From contig CM050452.1 of the NCBI GenBank assembly GCA_027563935.2, positions 31,442,850 to 31,506,849 on the forward strand: a stretch of DNA of 64,000 bases, written 5' to 3'. This DNA is from Costus lasius. Taxonomy: Eukaryota; Streptophyta; Magnoliopsida; Zingiberales; Costaceae. The notes beneath the pieces are model-generated. The model had not been told where the DNA came from and ran no database searches. It saw nothing but the letters and a program-made list of their open reading frames with translations. Each line of letters starts with the position of its first letter. The first letter of the stretch is position 1. Below, in pieces: positions 22,318-34,500 of this stretch. A program made the position numbers and the translations under genes.

Positions 22318-22328
22318 TGGTATCAGAG
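22318..22328 (+). other. Copia-A1 primer site, tRNA-iMet
   Basis: TGGTATCAGAG lies two bases after the LTR end. It is the common plant Copia primer site. Confidence 0.9.
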
Positions 22329-22329
22329 A

Positions 22330-23929
22330 TGCACCTATTGTAAACCCTTAGACGGGTTGATGGGGTTGAAAGCATCAACTAGTATAGATCAAACAAGTCT
22401 GATCAGACCATCTGACAGCCTAGATGGGTCGACCAGATGGCACCTGTGCGCAAGCACGAGGTGGCTATAGGTCGACTGCATCAAAGGCATGTAGCGAGGT
22501 CTAGTTGAGACAACCAGTGAACACTCTTGAGTTAGGCCCGGGGTCACACCCGCTTGCCAGAACTCTTGAAGGTTGTTCAGCCCTTGGCGCATGCATGGTT
22601 GACCATTAGGTCAACTCGAGTCAGTTAGGACTTGGTGCATGCAAGGGCATGGATCTAACTAGATAAGATGAGTGGATCCCCATCAATGGACCGTTGTAAG
22701 GTTGTAGGGCAGATAAGAAAAGTAAAATTGATGCCAATGGGTTTTCAAAAGTTTATTTTCTTTGTAATGGATCACATGTTGATTGATGCCATATGCCTGT
22801 TTATTTCATCTTATGTGGGTTGCCCTTTAATGTGTGCTGTGCTGGGGCCTGCGAGCCTGGTTAGTTATAAATTAATATTTATTTGTGATCTGCGAATCAC
22901 ATTGTATTTAATTTATAAAATGTAATTGACCTGCGAGTCAATCTTGTCTAGATAGATTGAATTGTAATTTAATCAGACAAGTATTCAATGCACACATGGC
23001 AATGAGGCGCATGCAGCAGTGGCTTGACCAGGTGGGAGGTCCAGGGTTCGACTCTGGGACCAGGCGCATTTACCTGGTGGGCGCACCTGAGTTGCAGTGG
23101 GCGCTAGGGCCCTGGTTTGGACCAGATGAGAGGCAAAAGACCCAAGAAAAGCAAGTGAAGACTTAAGTTAGGTTAAGGTCTTACTTAGGCTATGGGCTTT
23201 TACCACATAAGATCCATGCTTTCTTTTTATTGCTTATATAATTAGAACTGCATGAGTTTATCTTCTGCTATCACCATAGGAATTGCATGATAGTTAAGAA
23301 GATAAAAGACCGTTAAAATCCAACGCTAAAATATCAAGCTCGTAAAGCCTTCTGACGCGAAACCTCACTGTTCTGACTATCGTTGGAGCCGTGTTGTACC
23401 CACTCAGTGGGCACGTCCATCTATCTTCAGACGGTGCGGGATTACACCTGCGTGTTACAGAGAAGGGATTTATCGCTTCTCGTTGCTCAGCATAGCACGT
23501 GGTGGTCCAGGGAGTAGGTCGGGTCAGCTTGACCATGTAGGCTACATATGGGGGCATATGTTAGCTATATGGAGGCAGCCATCTGTGGGATCAGAGACTG
23601 TGTTGTACCAACTCAGTTGGCACAGTCTGCTGGATTGCCCAGATGAAGGGGAATCACACGGGTTGGTGATTGGCAGGGACTGCCTACCAGAAATTAGTGC
23701 TTGTACTCTCTATGCATCTTATCTCGCCTGAGCGGGACGCGGAGACCAAGTATGAAATCTGGATCCCATCTCACTAAAAGAGTGCTACTCTTTCGGACTG
23801 TTTTAATGGATTTTTCAGTCAGATAAAATAGTGAGAAAAGAATCTTTCTTAAGTCCTGGATTGATTCTAGACATTGATACTGACCTTGCTGTTCTTGCAT
23901 TGTTGTAGATTCCTGCAGCAACGAACACC
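22330..23929 (+). other. Copia-A1 untranslated leader
   Basis: 1.6 kb between primer site and gag with no convincing ORF. It holds two related hairpins 209 bp apart: CCCACT/AGTGGG at 23399-23411 and CCAACT/AGTTGG at 23608-23620, the second with an outer stem AGACTGTG/CACAGTCT. A third hairpin TCTCGC/GCGGGA lies at 23722-23737. A2 has the same set at the same spacing. Such structures are candidates for packaging or dimerisation signals. Confidence 0.7.
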
Positions 23930-26900
23930 ATGAGCTTCAATGTGCGATCCCTACTGGAAAGGGAGAAGTTTGCTGGGCCAAACTTCTCAGACTGGTACGG
24001 ACACCTTAAGATTGTTCTTAAGGCAGAGAGGAAACTGTATGTCCTTGAGACGGCAGTGCCGCCTCAACCCGCTGCGAACGCCGCAAGGGCGGTTCGTGAT
24101 GCCTATGAAAAGCATGTCAATGATAGCATTGACGTCGCTTGCCTGATGCTAGCGTCTATGACGCCACCGCTGCAGCGCCAGCATGAGGATATGTCTGCTA
24201 TAGAAATTATAGCAAACCTCAAGATGCTGTATGCTGCACAGGCGAGGACAGAACGCTATAATCTGACAAAGCTTTTCTTTCAGAGCAAACTGGCTGAGGG
24301 GAGCCCAGTGGGAGCTCACGTGCTCAAGATGATTGGGCACAAGGAGGCTCTAGAGAAACTGGGGCATACCATCAATCAGGAGCTTGCTGTAGACATTATT
24401 CTCCAGTCTCTCCCGCCCTCTTTCGATGCGTTCATAATTAACTTTAATATGAACAAAATCGATTGTACTCCGGCAGAGCTGCTGAATATGCTCTTGACTA
24501 CGGAGGAGACTCTGAAGGGAAAGCCTTCAACCTCTGTCTTAATGGTTCCTTCCAGGAACAAGAAGAAGGGGAAGAAGGGCAAAGCCCCAGTCAAGAACTA
24601 CAACAAGGCTCTGAAACAAAAGGTTAAGCGGTCAAAGGAATACAGGTGTTTCCACTGTGGCCAGCTGGGTCACTAGAAAAAGGACTGTAAAGCGCTCCAA
24701 GGAGATAAGAGGGGAAGCATCGCTTCTGGCTCAGGTATATTTGTGACTGAAGTCATGATATCTTCTTCTTCTATATCATGGGTGTTGGACACTGCATGTG
24801 GAGTTCACATTTGTTCAAATGTACAGGAACTCAAGAGAAGAAGGCAGGTGGGACAGCAAGAGGTGGACCTAAAGTTGGAAACGGGGCACGGGTTGCTGCT
24901 GTTGCTGTAGGGGATTATTACATCTCATTACCATCTGGCGTTGTATTAGAATTAAACAGTTGTTATTTTGTTCCCAGTATTACTAAAAATATTATCTCTA
25001 TTCCTGCTCTTGTCAGGAAAGGATTTTCCTTTGAATGCAATATTTCAAAGTGTATTTTATCTTATGATAATATTGTTTATGCTACTGGTTCACTTAACAA
25101 TGGGTTATTCATGTTGGACATGGAATATTCTATACAAAACATAGATAATAAGAAAGCCAAGTATGCTGATGACAGCACCTTGCTATGGCATAGTCGTTTA
25201 GGCCATATTAACAAGAAGCGCATTAAGCGGTTGCATGATCATGGACTGCTGGGATCATTCTCCTATGAGGAGATTGATACATGCAAAGCTTGTTTAATGG
25301 GAAAAATGACGAAGTCTCCTTTTCTTAACAAAGGTCAAAGGGCTTCAGGTTTACTTGACCTTATACACAGTGATGTGTGTGGGCCATTTAGTAAACATGC
25401 CAGAGGTGGCTATCAGTACTTCATTACCTTTACTGATGATTTCAGTAGGTATGGTTATGTCTATCTGATGAGACATAAGAGTGAATCTTTTGACAAGTTC
25501 AAAGAGTTCAAGAATGAAGTACAGAATCAGCTAGGCCGAAATATCAAGGCACTTCGTTCTGATCGAGGTGGAGAATACTTGAGTCATGCGTTTACTGACT
25601 ATCTAAAGGAGTGTGGGATTATCTCACAGCTCACTCCGCCAGGAACACGGCAATGGAATGGTGTGTCCGAGAGGAGAAATAGAACGTTACTTGATATGGT
25701 TCGTTCGATGATGAGTCAGGCTACTCTTCCATACTCCTTTTGGGGATTTGCACTGGAAACAGCTGCAAAGGTACTAAACCGAGTGCCATCCAAGGCAGTT
25801 TCAAAGACTCCATATGAGTTATGGTATGGGAAACAGCCGAGCTTGACGTTTATCAGGATCTGGGGTTGCGAGGCTTATGTCAAAAAGCTCGCCTCTGGGA
25901 AACTGGAGAGCAGATCTGAGAAATGTATTTTTGTCGGTTACCCTAAGGAAACTAAGGGTTATTATTTCTACGATCCCAAAGAGAACAAGGTATTTGTTGC
26001 TCGGACGGCCATATTTCTTGAGAAGGAGTTTCTTCTGCAAGAGGCCAGTGGGAGAGAAATAAAGCTGGATGAGAATCCAGAGGAAGGACAAAGTAGTCAA
26101 GCACAGTTGGATGAGCCTGAGCCGGTAGAGCAGGTTATTGAACAACCTGAGGCTCAGACATCACGGGAACCGCGAAGATCGGGAAGGATCCGTCGACAGC
26201 CTGAGCGCTATGACGGAGTCTACATCATTGATAATGATGAACCCCTCACTTATGAGGATGCGGTCAGTGGACCGGAGTCAGCTAGATGGCTTGAAGCTAT
26301 GCGAGCCGAGATGGACTCCATGTCAGATAACCAAGTCTGGGATTTGGTTGATCCGCCTTCGGGAGTAATCCCTATAGGCTGTAAATGGATCTTCAAGAAG
26401 AAGATTGACATGGATGGTAACATAGTTACCTATAAAGGCAGGCTAGTTGCGAAAGGTTTCAAACAAATCTACGGGATAGATTATGATGAAACTTTCTCTC
26501 CTGTAGCCATGTTCAAGTCTATTCGGATTCTTCTCGCGATAGCTGCATATTATGATTATGAGATCTGGCAGATGGATGTGAAGACAGCTTTCCTTAACGG
26601 AAATCTGGATGAGGATGTGTATACGACACAACCTGAAGGTTTCACTAATCCATCAGATCGTCATAAGATATGCAAGTTAAAGAAGTCCATTTATGGACTC
26701 AAACAAGCATCGAGAAGCTGGAATATTCGTTTTGATGAATCAATCACTGAGTTTGGTTTCATCAAGAACGAAGATGACCCGTGTGTATATAAGAGGTTTA
26801 GTGGGAGCGTAATTACTTTCCTAGTCCTCTACGTCGATGATATCTTAATCATTGGAAACGATATTCCTGAGATGCATGCTGTTAAAGCATGGCTAAGGAA

Positions 26901-27813
26901 ATGTTTCCAGATGAAAGATTTGGGAGAAGCAGCCTATGTATTAGGTGTGAAGATCTACAGGGATAGATCTAAGAGGCTTCTCGGGCTGTGCCAGAGTACT
27001 TACATCGATAAAGTCCTGGAGAGATTCCATTTAGAGAATTCTAAAAGAGGATATCTTCCAGTCAGACATGGTCTGAATCTTTCAAAGAGTCAGTGTCCAC
27101 AAACACAGACTGAGAAAGATGAAATGGACAATACGCCTTATGCTTCGGCTATTGGATCCATTATGTATGCGATGTTGTGTACTCGCCCAGACGTCGCTTA
27201 CGGGTTAAGCGTGACCAGTCGGTTCCAAAGTAATCCAGGTCAGGCACACTGGATTGCAGTCAAGAACATTTTAAAATATCTGCGGAGGACCAAAGATATG
27301 TTCTTGATGTATGGTGGTCAGGAAGAACTCAGTATTGAAGGATATACTGACGCTTCGTTCCAGTCTGACCAGGATGATTTCCGATCGCAATCAGGCTATG
27401 TTTTTAGCTTGAATGGTGGAGCAGTGGTGTGGAAGAGTTTCAAACAGTCAACTGTTGCTGATTCCACAACAGAAGCCGAGTATGTTGCAGCCTCGGAAGC
27501 ATCCAAGGAGGCAGTGTGGATTCGTAAGTTCGTGAGAGAACTTGGTGTTGTTCCTTCGAGTGCAGATCCTTTGGTTATCTTCTGTGATAACACTGGAGCA
27601 ATCGCACAAGCAAAGGAACCACGGTCGCACCAGAAGTCCAAGCACATACAGAGACGGTTTCATTTAATCAGGGAGATCATAGATCGTGGCGAGATCAAAG
27701 TCTGCAAGGTTCATACAGATGACAATCTGGCAGACCCGCTTACCAAGCCTCTGGCGCAGCAGAAGCATGAAAAGCACTGTAATAATATGGGTTTGAGATT
27801 TCTCAACCATTAG
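23930..27813 (+). pseudogene. Copia-A1 gag-pol pseudogene
   Basis: It starts MSFNVRSLLEREKF and is nearly the same protein as in A2. Two lesions disable it. A TAG (24674-24676) replaces the Trp codon inside the zinc knuckle (CFHCGQLGH then stop). A one-base deletion near 24870, where A2 has 'ctacgagtaggaaac' and A1 'ctaaagttggaaac', shifts the frame between protease and integrase. Beyond that the frame is open to the stop at 27811-27813 and keeps integrase (HHCC, DDE), RT with YVDD and RNase H motifs. The apparent start at 24778 is an out-of-frame ATG within the protease region. Confidence 0.9.
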
Positions 27814-27822
27814 ATTAAGTGC

Positions 27823-27833
27823 AAGTGGGAGAT
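27823..27833 (+). other. Copia-A1 polypurine tract
   Basis: AAGTGGGAGAT lies directly before the 3' LTR, the usual plant Copia form. It primes plus-strand synthesis. Confidence 0.85.
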
Positions 27834-29538
27834 TGTTGGGGTATGCCCTTAAGGCTAATGTTTGAGGCCTTGGGAATGTATCAGTATCATGTAATAAACT
27901 CTTATGTTTATAATGGCATGGTTGTTATTCAGTTTGTTACCTTGTCTGCTGTAATAAGTGTACTTCTGAATAATGTCTCAAAGCTGTTCAGCTAGGCTGA
28001 CATGCTATATGTCCTTAGTCGAGATATCTTGGTGAACATGAGACAGCCTTGATATGGTTAAGACTAATATGTGTTCTAATCTTATAGGATGCTTCGAGCA
28101 TGGAATAAGATGTAGACTCATGGGTACATTGGATGTACTGGACAGACCCTACTAGGATATTCAATTGTTTGTCACAATGTGAATAATCCTTGAATGCTGC
28201 AAGTGGCACATGTCCTTTGACTTGAGATCACTTGTGTTTCTAAATGATGATTGTCATTGTTTTGAGGTAGTTCAATATCATTTGAAATAAAATGATTATA
28301 GACTATCTTGGATGGTGAGCTTGAGTCAGGTTAGGGCACTAGTGATAGATAAAGGATTGCCGTCTCCTTGTTTAAGGAGTGTGATGTTCTAATGGGGCCC
28401 CCCTATGAGATGATTGAGAAAGTGTATGGCCATACCCAGGTGACTATGTTCATCTGATCTAATCATGCTCATCATATTGGAGATACAGGCTTGACACGCT
28501 TGTCCAATAAGGACATCCAGTGGCAAAGGAAACATGTATGCCTTGTGAGTTTGATTCACACTTGTGCTGTGGTTTGGGTGTAGTCTTGGAAGACTCTTTT
28601 CTTTATATCGGGAGACAGTGATGTGTTGCTAGATACCCCTCACTGATCGTGATGATGCAAGTCATCGTTACCGACATTTAAAGGAAACCCTCAGGGTCGC
28701 ACAATTTGATGATATGACTTACTTAAGTCAGATCGTGTGGACTGATTTGTTTTGGTTCAGTTTAAAGGAGTTTAAACTCTGATTGTAAGTGAGATATAGT
28801 CTGATCATGTTTGATTGATTAGGGCTTGAGATCGGTAAGCTTCGATCGAGAGTATTGATGCTAGATCGGTGAGATCAAGAGCATCGAGGGATGGACGGTT
28901 AGATCATTGAACCATTGGATTTGATAATGTCTAGACTATTGCTTGGGCTGATTTGGTTTGACCAATGAACCATTGACATGTGAACCGGCTCAAGTGTGAG
29001 CGCATGGTCCACATGGAGTGGGATGATCGTTTGGTTCACTTGATGTGAACGCAAAACGCTTCAACGGTTTCGGTTGCTATTTTTGGAAAGTCCAAAAATG
29101 AAAAACGTCTCCACGTTCAATGTGTGGTTTAACACCTCATTCAACATTCGGCTCCTCTCTCTCGACGAGACGCAAGGGGTTGAAGGTGTTGACGACGAGA
29201 AGTTCGGCCAAGCAAGACACCATCTTTTTCCTTCATTCGATCAAGGACATCTTGGAGATCCTTGCTAGCACAAGGAGCATCCAAGGAGCAAGTCATCAAT
29301 CCTTTTGTGTGCGACAATTTGGAGGAGACCTCTCTTGTTCTCTCGCTTCCAAGTCGCCATCTTCTTCATGCCTATGGTATGGATATAAACTTCATCAAGT
29401 TGATCATATGTTCTTGCGAAAGATCTATGAAAACCCTTGCTTCCGCTTGCAAAGATTTATGCACCACCATTTAGGGTTTTCGCTCCCCCTTGAAGGGGAC
29501 CTATTAGGGTTTCGCTCCCTCTTGAAAGGGACCCAACA
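27834..29538 (+). mobile_element. Copia-A1 3' LTR
   Basis: 1705 bp, the same length as the 5' LTR, with about a dozen substitutions, mostly transitions. An open frame from 29120 runs out of it into N0 protease and is a chimera, not a gene. Confidence 0.95.
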
Positions 29539-30357
29539 CTATGGTACTGTGGCTTTAACTGAGGATTGTAGTGCTATTATCCAGAATAAGTTGCCACCAA
29601 AACTGAAGGATCCAGGTAGTTTCTCTATGCCTTGTTCTATTGGAAGCATGGCTTTTGACCGAGCCTTATGTGATTTGGGAGCCAGTGTAAGCCTAATGCC
29701 TTTATCTATTTGCAGGAAATTGGATAATGGAGAGCTTAAACCAACATCCATATCTTTGTAGCTCGTAATAGCTCGGTAAAGTATCCTATTGGTATTTTAG
29801 AGAATGTTCCAATCAAGGTAGGTGAATTTTTTATACCTGCAGATTTTGTAGTCCTTGACATGGAAGAAAATCATAAAAATCCTATCATTCTTGGTAGACC
29901 CTTTTTGGCTACAGTAGGAGCACATATAGATGTTAGGAAAGGAAAAATCACTTTTGATATCTGTGAAAAAATAATTGAGTTTGATCTTGCTGATTCTTTG
30001 AATAAACTTTCATATTATGGATCGTGTTGTAGTGTTGATATAGTAGATGATGTTATCGTTGATGTTTATAATTTATTTGATGAATTCTCTAATATTGAAA
30101 CTGACACTTTTTTTGAGGATATTGATAGAGGATTACAGGAGAAAAGACATCAAAATTCTGAAAAGAAGAAGAAGAAAAGAAGGAGAAGAAAAAGAGGCTC
30201 TAGATTGCTTGATAAAGGGAAGAAGATCTTGAGTAAATTTGGACATTGTTTCAAGAATCAGCCTTATGTGATTGAAAGTGATGCTCAACCCAAAGAAAAA
30301 TCAGAGTGGAAATTGAGGAATTCAATATCAAATTTGAGTGCAGAAGGGTCAAGCTAA
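29539..30357 (+). pseudogene. Athila-like protease remnant of N0
   Basis: Without Copia-A1 the frame joins KIEDY to GTVALTEDCSAI, the usual gag-protease link. The aspartic protease motif DLGASVSLMP starts near 29672, and ILGRPFLATVGA with IDVRKGKITF follows in the next frame. A stop (29759-29761) and a frameshift separate the two halves. After protease comes an acidic stretch, a Lys/Arg-rich stretch and a stop at 30357. RT, RNase H and integrase are absent: the CTTGGG hairpin that normally lies at the end of pol comes only 20 bp later. N0 is thus an internal-deletion derivative. Confidence 0.85.
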
Positions 30358-30377
30358 AGACCTTTAAATTAGCGCTT

Positions 30378-30395
30378 CTTGGGAGGCAACCCAAG
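30378..30395 (+). other. CTTGGG/CCCAAG hairpin (N0)
   Basis: Third copy of the hairpin. An alternative frame gives LALLGRQPK, the end of Athila-type pol. Confidence 0.75.
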
Positions 30396-30479
30396 CATTC
30401 TAACTTTAGTTTTCATTTTATTTTTAATTTTGCTTTTAGAACTATTTTTTTTTGTAGGTAAAGCAAGTTTTGGCACAAA

Positions 30480-31025
30480 TTATGGCACTACCGTAATGAC
30501 TATTATGGTACTGTAATTTTGGTTTTCTACAGAATAGAAGTTTGTGACGAGATTACGACACTGTCGTAAATATTTTATAGTACCATATTTTGTGTCCAAA
30601 ATCGAACCGAGAGTTTCATCGCTTTTATGGCACCGCCGTAATGATTCTCACAGTGTCGTATTTTCGAGTTGATTTTCTTTACTAAAAAAAATTAAAATTA
30701 AAATTTTATGGTACTACCATTTTTAATTTCACGGCATTGTAATTTTGGTCGTTTTCTCAGCCGAGAGTATCGAGCAAAATACGGCACTGTCGTAGCCATT
30801 TTTGTGGTACCGTATTTGCTACAGGTTTTTGACCCGAGAGTTTTGTCGATTTTACGGCAGTACCGTATTCTTTTTCACGGTACAGTAATTAGGGACGTTT
30901 TCAGACCCGAGAGTTTTCAGATTTTTACGGCACCACCGTATTAGTTTTACGGCCCCGTGTTTTTCAATTTCGCCAAATTATGGCACTGCCGTAATAAATT
31001 TCACGGCCGTAATTTTTTTTTACGT
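30480..31025. repeat. Internal TACGG palindrome array (N0)
   Basis: Some 15 half or full palindromes (for example near 30780, 30855, 30925 and 30970) lie in the non-coding stretch before ORF1, so the array is not confined to LTRs. Several copies are decayed by CG to TG or CA changes. The stretch 31026-31567 shows no other feature. Confidence 0.75.
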
Positions 31026-31567
31026 GATTCCTATGCCCTTTTTTAGGGTTTTCTAGGCCGTGTTTTGGGGTTTTCTCACTCGTTCTCGCGCCGACCTTCA
31101 TCTCCAAACCATCTCCGACCATCAGAGCTCGCCGGTGACCCTCCTTTCCGGTTTTTACCGCCGATCTGGTACTTTCTCGCCCGATTTCTCTATTTTGGCA
31201 AGTTTTCACACGGGTTTCGCCCCTTTGTTCATTTCTCTTCGATACTTGGTCATTTTCAGAGATTCTTGTTTGCATTTACTGATTAGAGGATAGGCGACCG
31301 ATTCTTGTTTATTTTTAGAAGTTTTAGATCAGTTTTTGTGAGCTATTTGAGTTCAAACGAGCTAGATGTGCTAAGTTTTCACTATTCACATTTCGCCCCT
31401 TTGTTTCTCCCACTGAATCATTGAGTCCAAGCATGCATATTAGTTGATTTTTGTTTCTATTATGCTTGATGAGTATTCATGTTCATGATTGGAAGAGTTA
31501 TTGAAGTTCAATGTTTGCTATACTTTGCTATATTGCTTGAAATTCAAGTTGCAGCCTTAGTTCACTC

Positions 31568-34500
31568 ATGGCACCCAAGATCAAGCAAGTAGTTTCAAAT
31601 AAAAGAGGAAAAGGGCCAGCTACATCTTCCACACCACCAAATCCCTATAGCATTATTTTTAGGGATGAAATTCAAGAGTCAAGATATAATCAATTGGTGG
31701 AAACAAGGGTTGTCAACACCAAACATGTTGATAGAAGGACTTTAGAGGCACTTGGGCTCTACGAGGATGTATCTTGGATTGAGCAAATTAGTGCTAGAAG
31801 ATTTTTTGAGATGACGCCATATACCTATTTGCCACTTGCTTTGGAATTTTTGAGTAGCTTGAATGTTGATCTACGTGAGTTTTCTAATGGACCTGCTGAA
31901 GGAGATATCACATTCAGATTAGCTAATGTTGAAAGGAAGTTAACCTTGAGAGAAATCAGATCTAACTTTCACTTGGGTTCTGGAGGGTATACCCAAATAC
32001 CAATTGGGTTTATTGAGAATGTGTTTTGGAACCAGATTACCCATGAGACACATTTTTCTGTTGTTTCTGCTAGAGCTTCGAAGATAGCGAATCTGTGTAT
32101 AAAGTATGTTCATAGAGTTCTTGCCCACACTGTCTTTGGCAGAGGAGACAGTGATGGCATGGTAAGACAATCTGAGCTCTACTTTCTGTGGGGGATGCTT
32201 AATGGAGTAGTAGTGGATGTTGCCTTCTTTCTGATGAAGCACATGGATAAAGTGGCTAGGGCGAAGAAGGGAGCAATTGTAATAGGGGGGCTGATTACAC
32301 CTATAGCCCTACATTTGAATGTTGAACCATATGGGATAGAAGTGGCAAGGGGGAATGCAAGGCTTGATCTTGAGTCTTGCATGGCAATGAAAATGATAGT
32401 TAGAGAGGCGGATGTCTTTTGTTTGGTTCTTGGACCAAATGCCCCTACTTTACCATTACCCCATGTAGAGAAGACCACTGTGAAGGAAAGAGCGAATTGG
32501 AAGCTTTCACCGAGCACCACCGAGGCTGCCTTTGCGCCACCATTGAGTGCAGTTCCACCACCACCCACTTGGGGTGGAAGAGTTGATCCTTATGGTATGG
32601 AGCCGCCATCTCACCGGCCTGCTGATCCTACACACCCAGCAGCTAATTCTTCCCACAGACCTACTGGAGGATGGTCTAGTGCCTTCGACCCAGGATTTCA
32701 GGCACTCTCCGCTGAGATATATTGTCAGGGACATCGTATGGATAGGATGATGGACACCGTTGGGCAAATGAAGGACTCGATGCATCACCTTCACTACGAT
32801 ATGGAACATCTTAGCAACTATATGGAAGAGATGGGGAATTTCTTATATGATCATTTTGGATTCCATGACACAAGGAGAGGTGGAGACTGAAAGATCCCCT
32901 ACAATAAGGGGAGGTAAAACCCTATAGGCGCATATGGAGATATAGATGCAGCGGAAAAAGGGTTTCAATGATCTTTGCATGCATTATGATTAGCTTATAA
33001 AATCAGCATGAATAAAACGATTCATACCATAGCCATTTCTAGATAGCGCCTTGGAAGAAAAATCGCAAATGCCACTTCTCCAAAGTCTCGCACACAAGAG
33101 GATGATGGCAAACTCTTTGTTGCTCCTTGTGCTAGCAAGGCTACAAAGTGTCCTTGATCGAATGGAAAGGGATGATGAACTTCTTGGCCGAATCCTCCTC
33201 AACCTTCAAGACGTCGCCACACACGAAAGCGTCAAGAAGAGAGGTCGCTTGAGAGGCGAGAGTAGTAAGCACTATTCGAACGCGAGCGTTTTCTCCAAGT
33301 GGAGATCATGGTTACTAAAAATAGCCACCACGTTCGCTCCAATGTTCACGCCAAGTGAACAACTCGCCAAGCCTTGAACCATGCACTCATTTCATGAGCC
33401 GGTTCACATTGGTTCGGTTTAAGAACTAATCAAGCCAAGCAACCAGTCCAAATCATAATTAAACCACAAGGTTCTTGATCTGACCGTTGATCTCTTAATG
33501 CTTCTGATCTGACCGATCTAGCATTCATTCTCTCGATCGAAGCTTACCGATCTCAAGCCCTAACCAATCAAACATGATCAGACCAGATCTCACTTACAAT
33601 CAGAGATTAAATCCCTTTAAACTGAATCCGAACAATTCAGTCCATACGATCTGACTTAAGTAAGCCATATCATCAAATTGTGCGACCCTGAGGGTTTCCT
33701 TTAAATGTCGGTAACGATAACTCACATTATCACGATCAGTGAGGGGTATCTAGCAACACATCACTGTCTCCCAATATAAAGGAAAGAGTCTTCCAAGACT
33801 ACACCCAAAAACAGCACAAGTGTGAATCAACTTCACAAGGCATGCATATTTCCTTTACCACTGGACGTTCTTATTGGACAAGCGTGTCAAGCTTGTAACT
33901 CCAATATGATGAGCATGATTAGATCAGATGAACATAGTCACCTGGGTATGGCCATACTCTTTTCTCAATCATCTCATCCAGGGGGCCCCTTTAGAACATC
34001 ACACTCCTTAAACAAGGAGACGGCAATCCTATGTCTATCACTAGTGCCCTAACCTGACTCAAGCTCACCATCCAAGATAGTCTATAATCATTATGTTTCA
34101 AATGATATTGAACTACCTCAAAACAATGACAATCATCATTTAGAAAACACAAGTGATCTCAAGTCAGAGGAAATGTGCCACTTGTCATACTCAAGGAATA
34201 TTCACATTGCGACAAACAATTGAACATCCTAGTAGGGTCTGTCCAGTACATCCCATGTACCCATGAGTCTACATCTTATTCCATGCTCGAAGCATCCTAT
34301 AAGATTAGAACACATATTAGTCTCAATCATATCAAGGCTGTCTCATGTTCACCAAGATATCTCGACTAAGGACTTATAGCATGTCAGCCTAGCTGAACAG
34401 CTTTGAGACATTATTCAGAAGAACATATATTGCAGCAGACAATGTAACTAACTGAATAACAACCATGCCTTTATAAACATAAGAGTTTATTACATGATAC

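Larger units (their letters stand above)
20611..29538 (+). mobile_element. Copia-A1, complete element with LTRs
   Basis: Two 1705-bp LTRs (20611-22315, 27834-29538), each TGTTG...CAACA, flank an 5.5-kb interior. The target duplication CTATG is perfect (20606-20610, 29539-29543) and lies in N0 gag-pol. By eye I find about a dozen mismatches between LTRs, so the insertion is recent. The interior order gag-protease-integrase-RT-RNase H defines Copia. Gag-pol is broken, so A1 would need enzymes supplied in trans. Confidence 0.95.

Noticed and set aside
24778..24880. ATG at 24778 as the start of a separate pol gene
   Set aside because: It reads the protease segment in the wrong frame. The apparent separation comes from a stop and a one-base deletion.
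29120..29761. Long open frame of 213 codons
   Set aside because: It begins in the Copia-A1 3' LTR and runs by chance into N0 protease. Only the part after 29539 is genuine coding relic.
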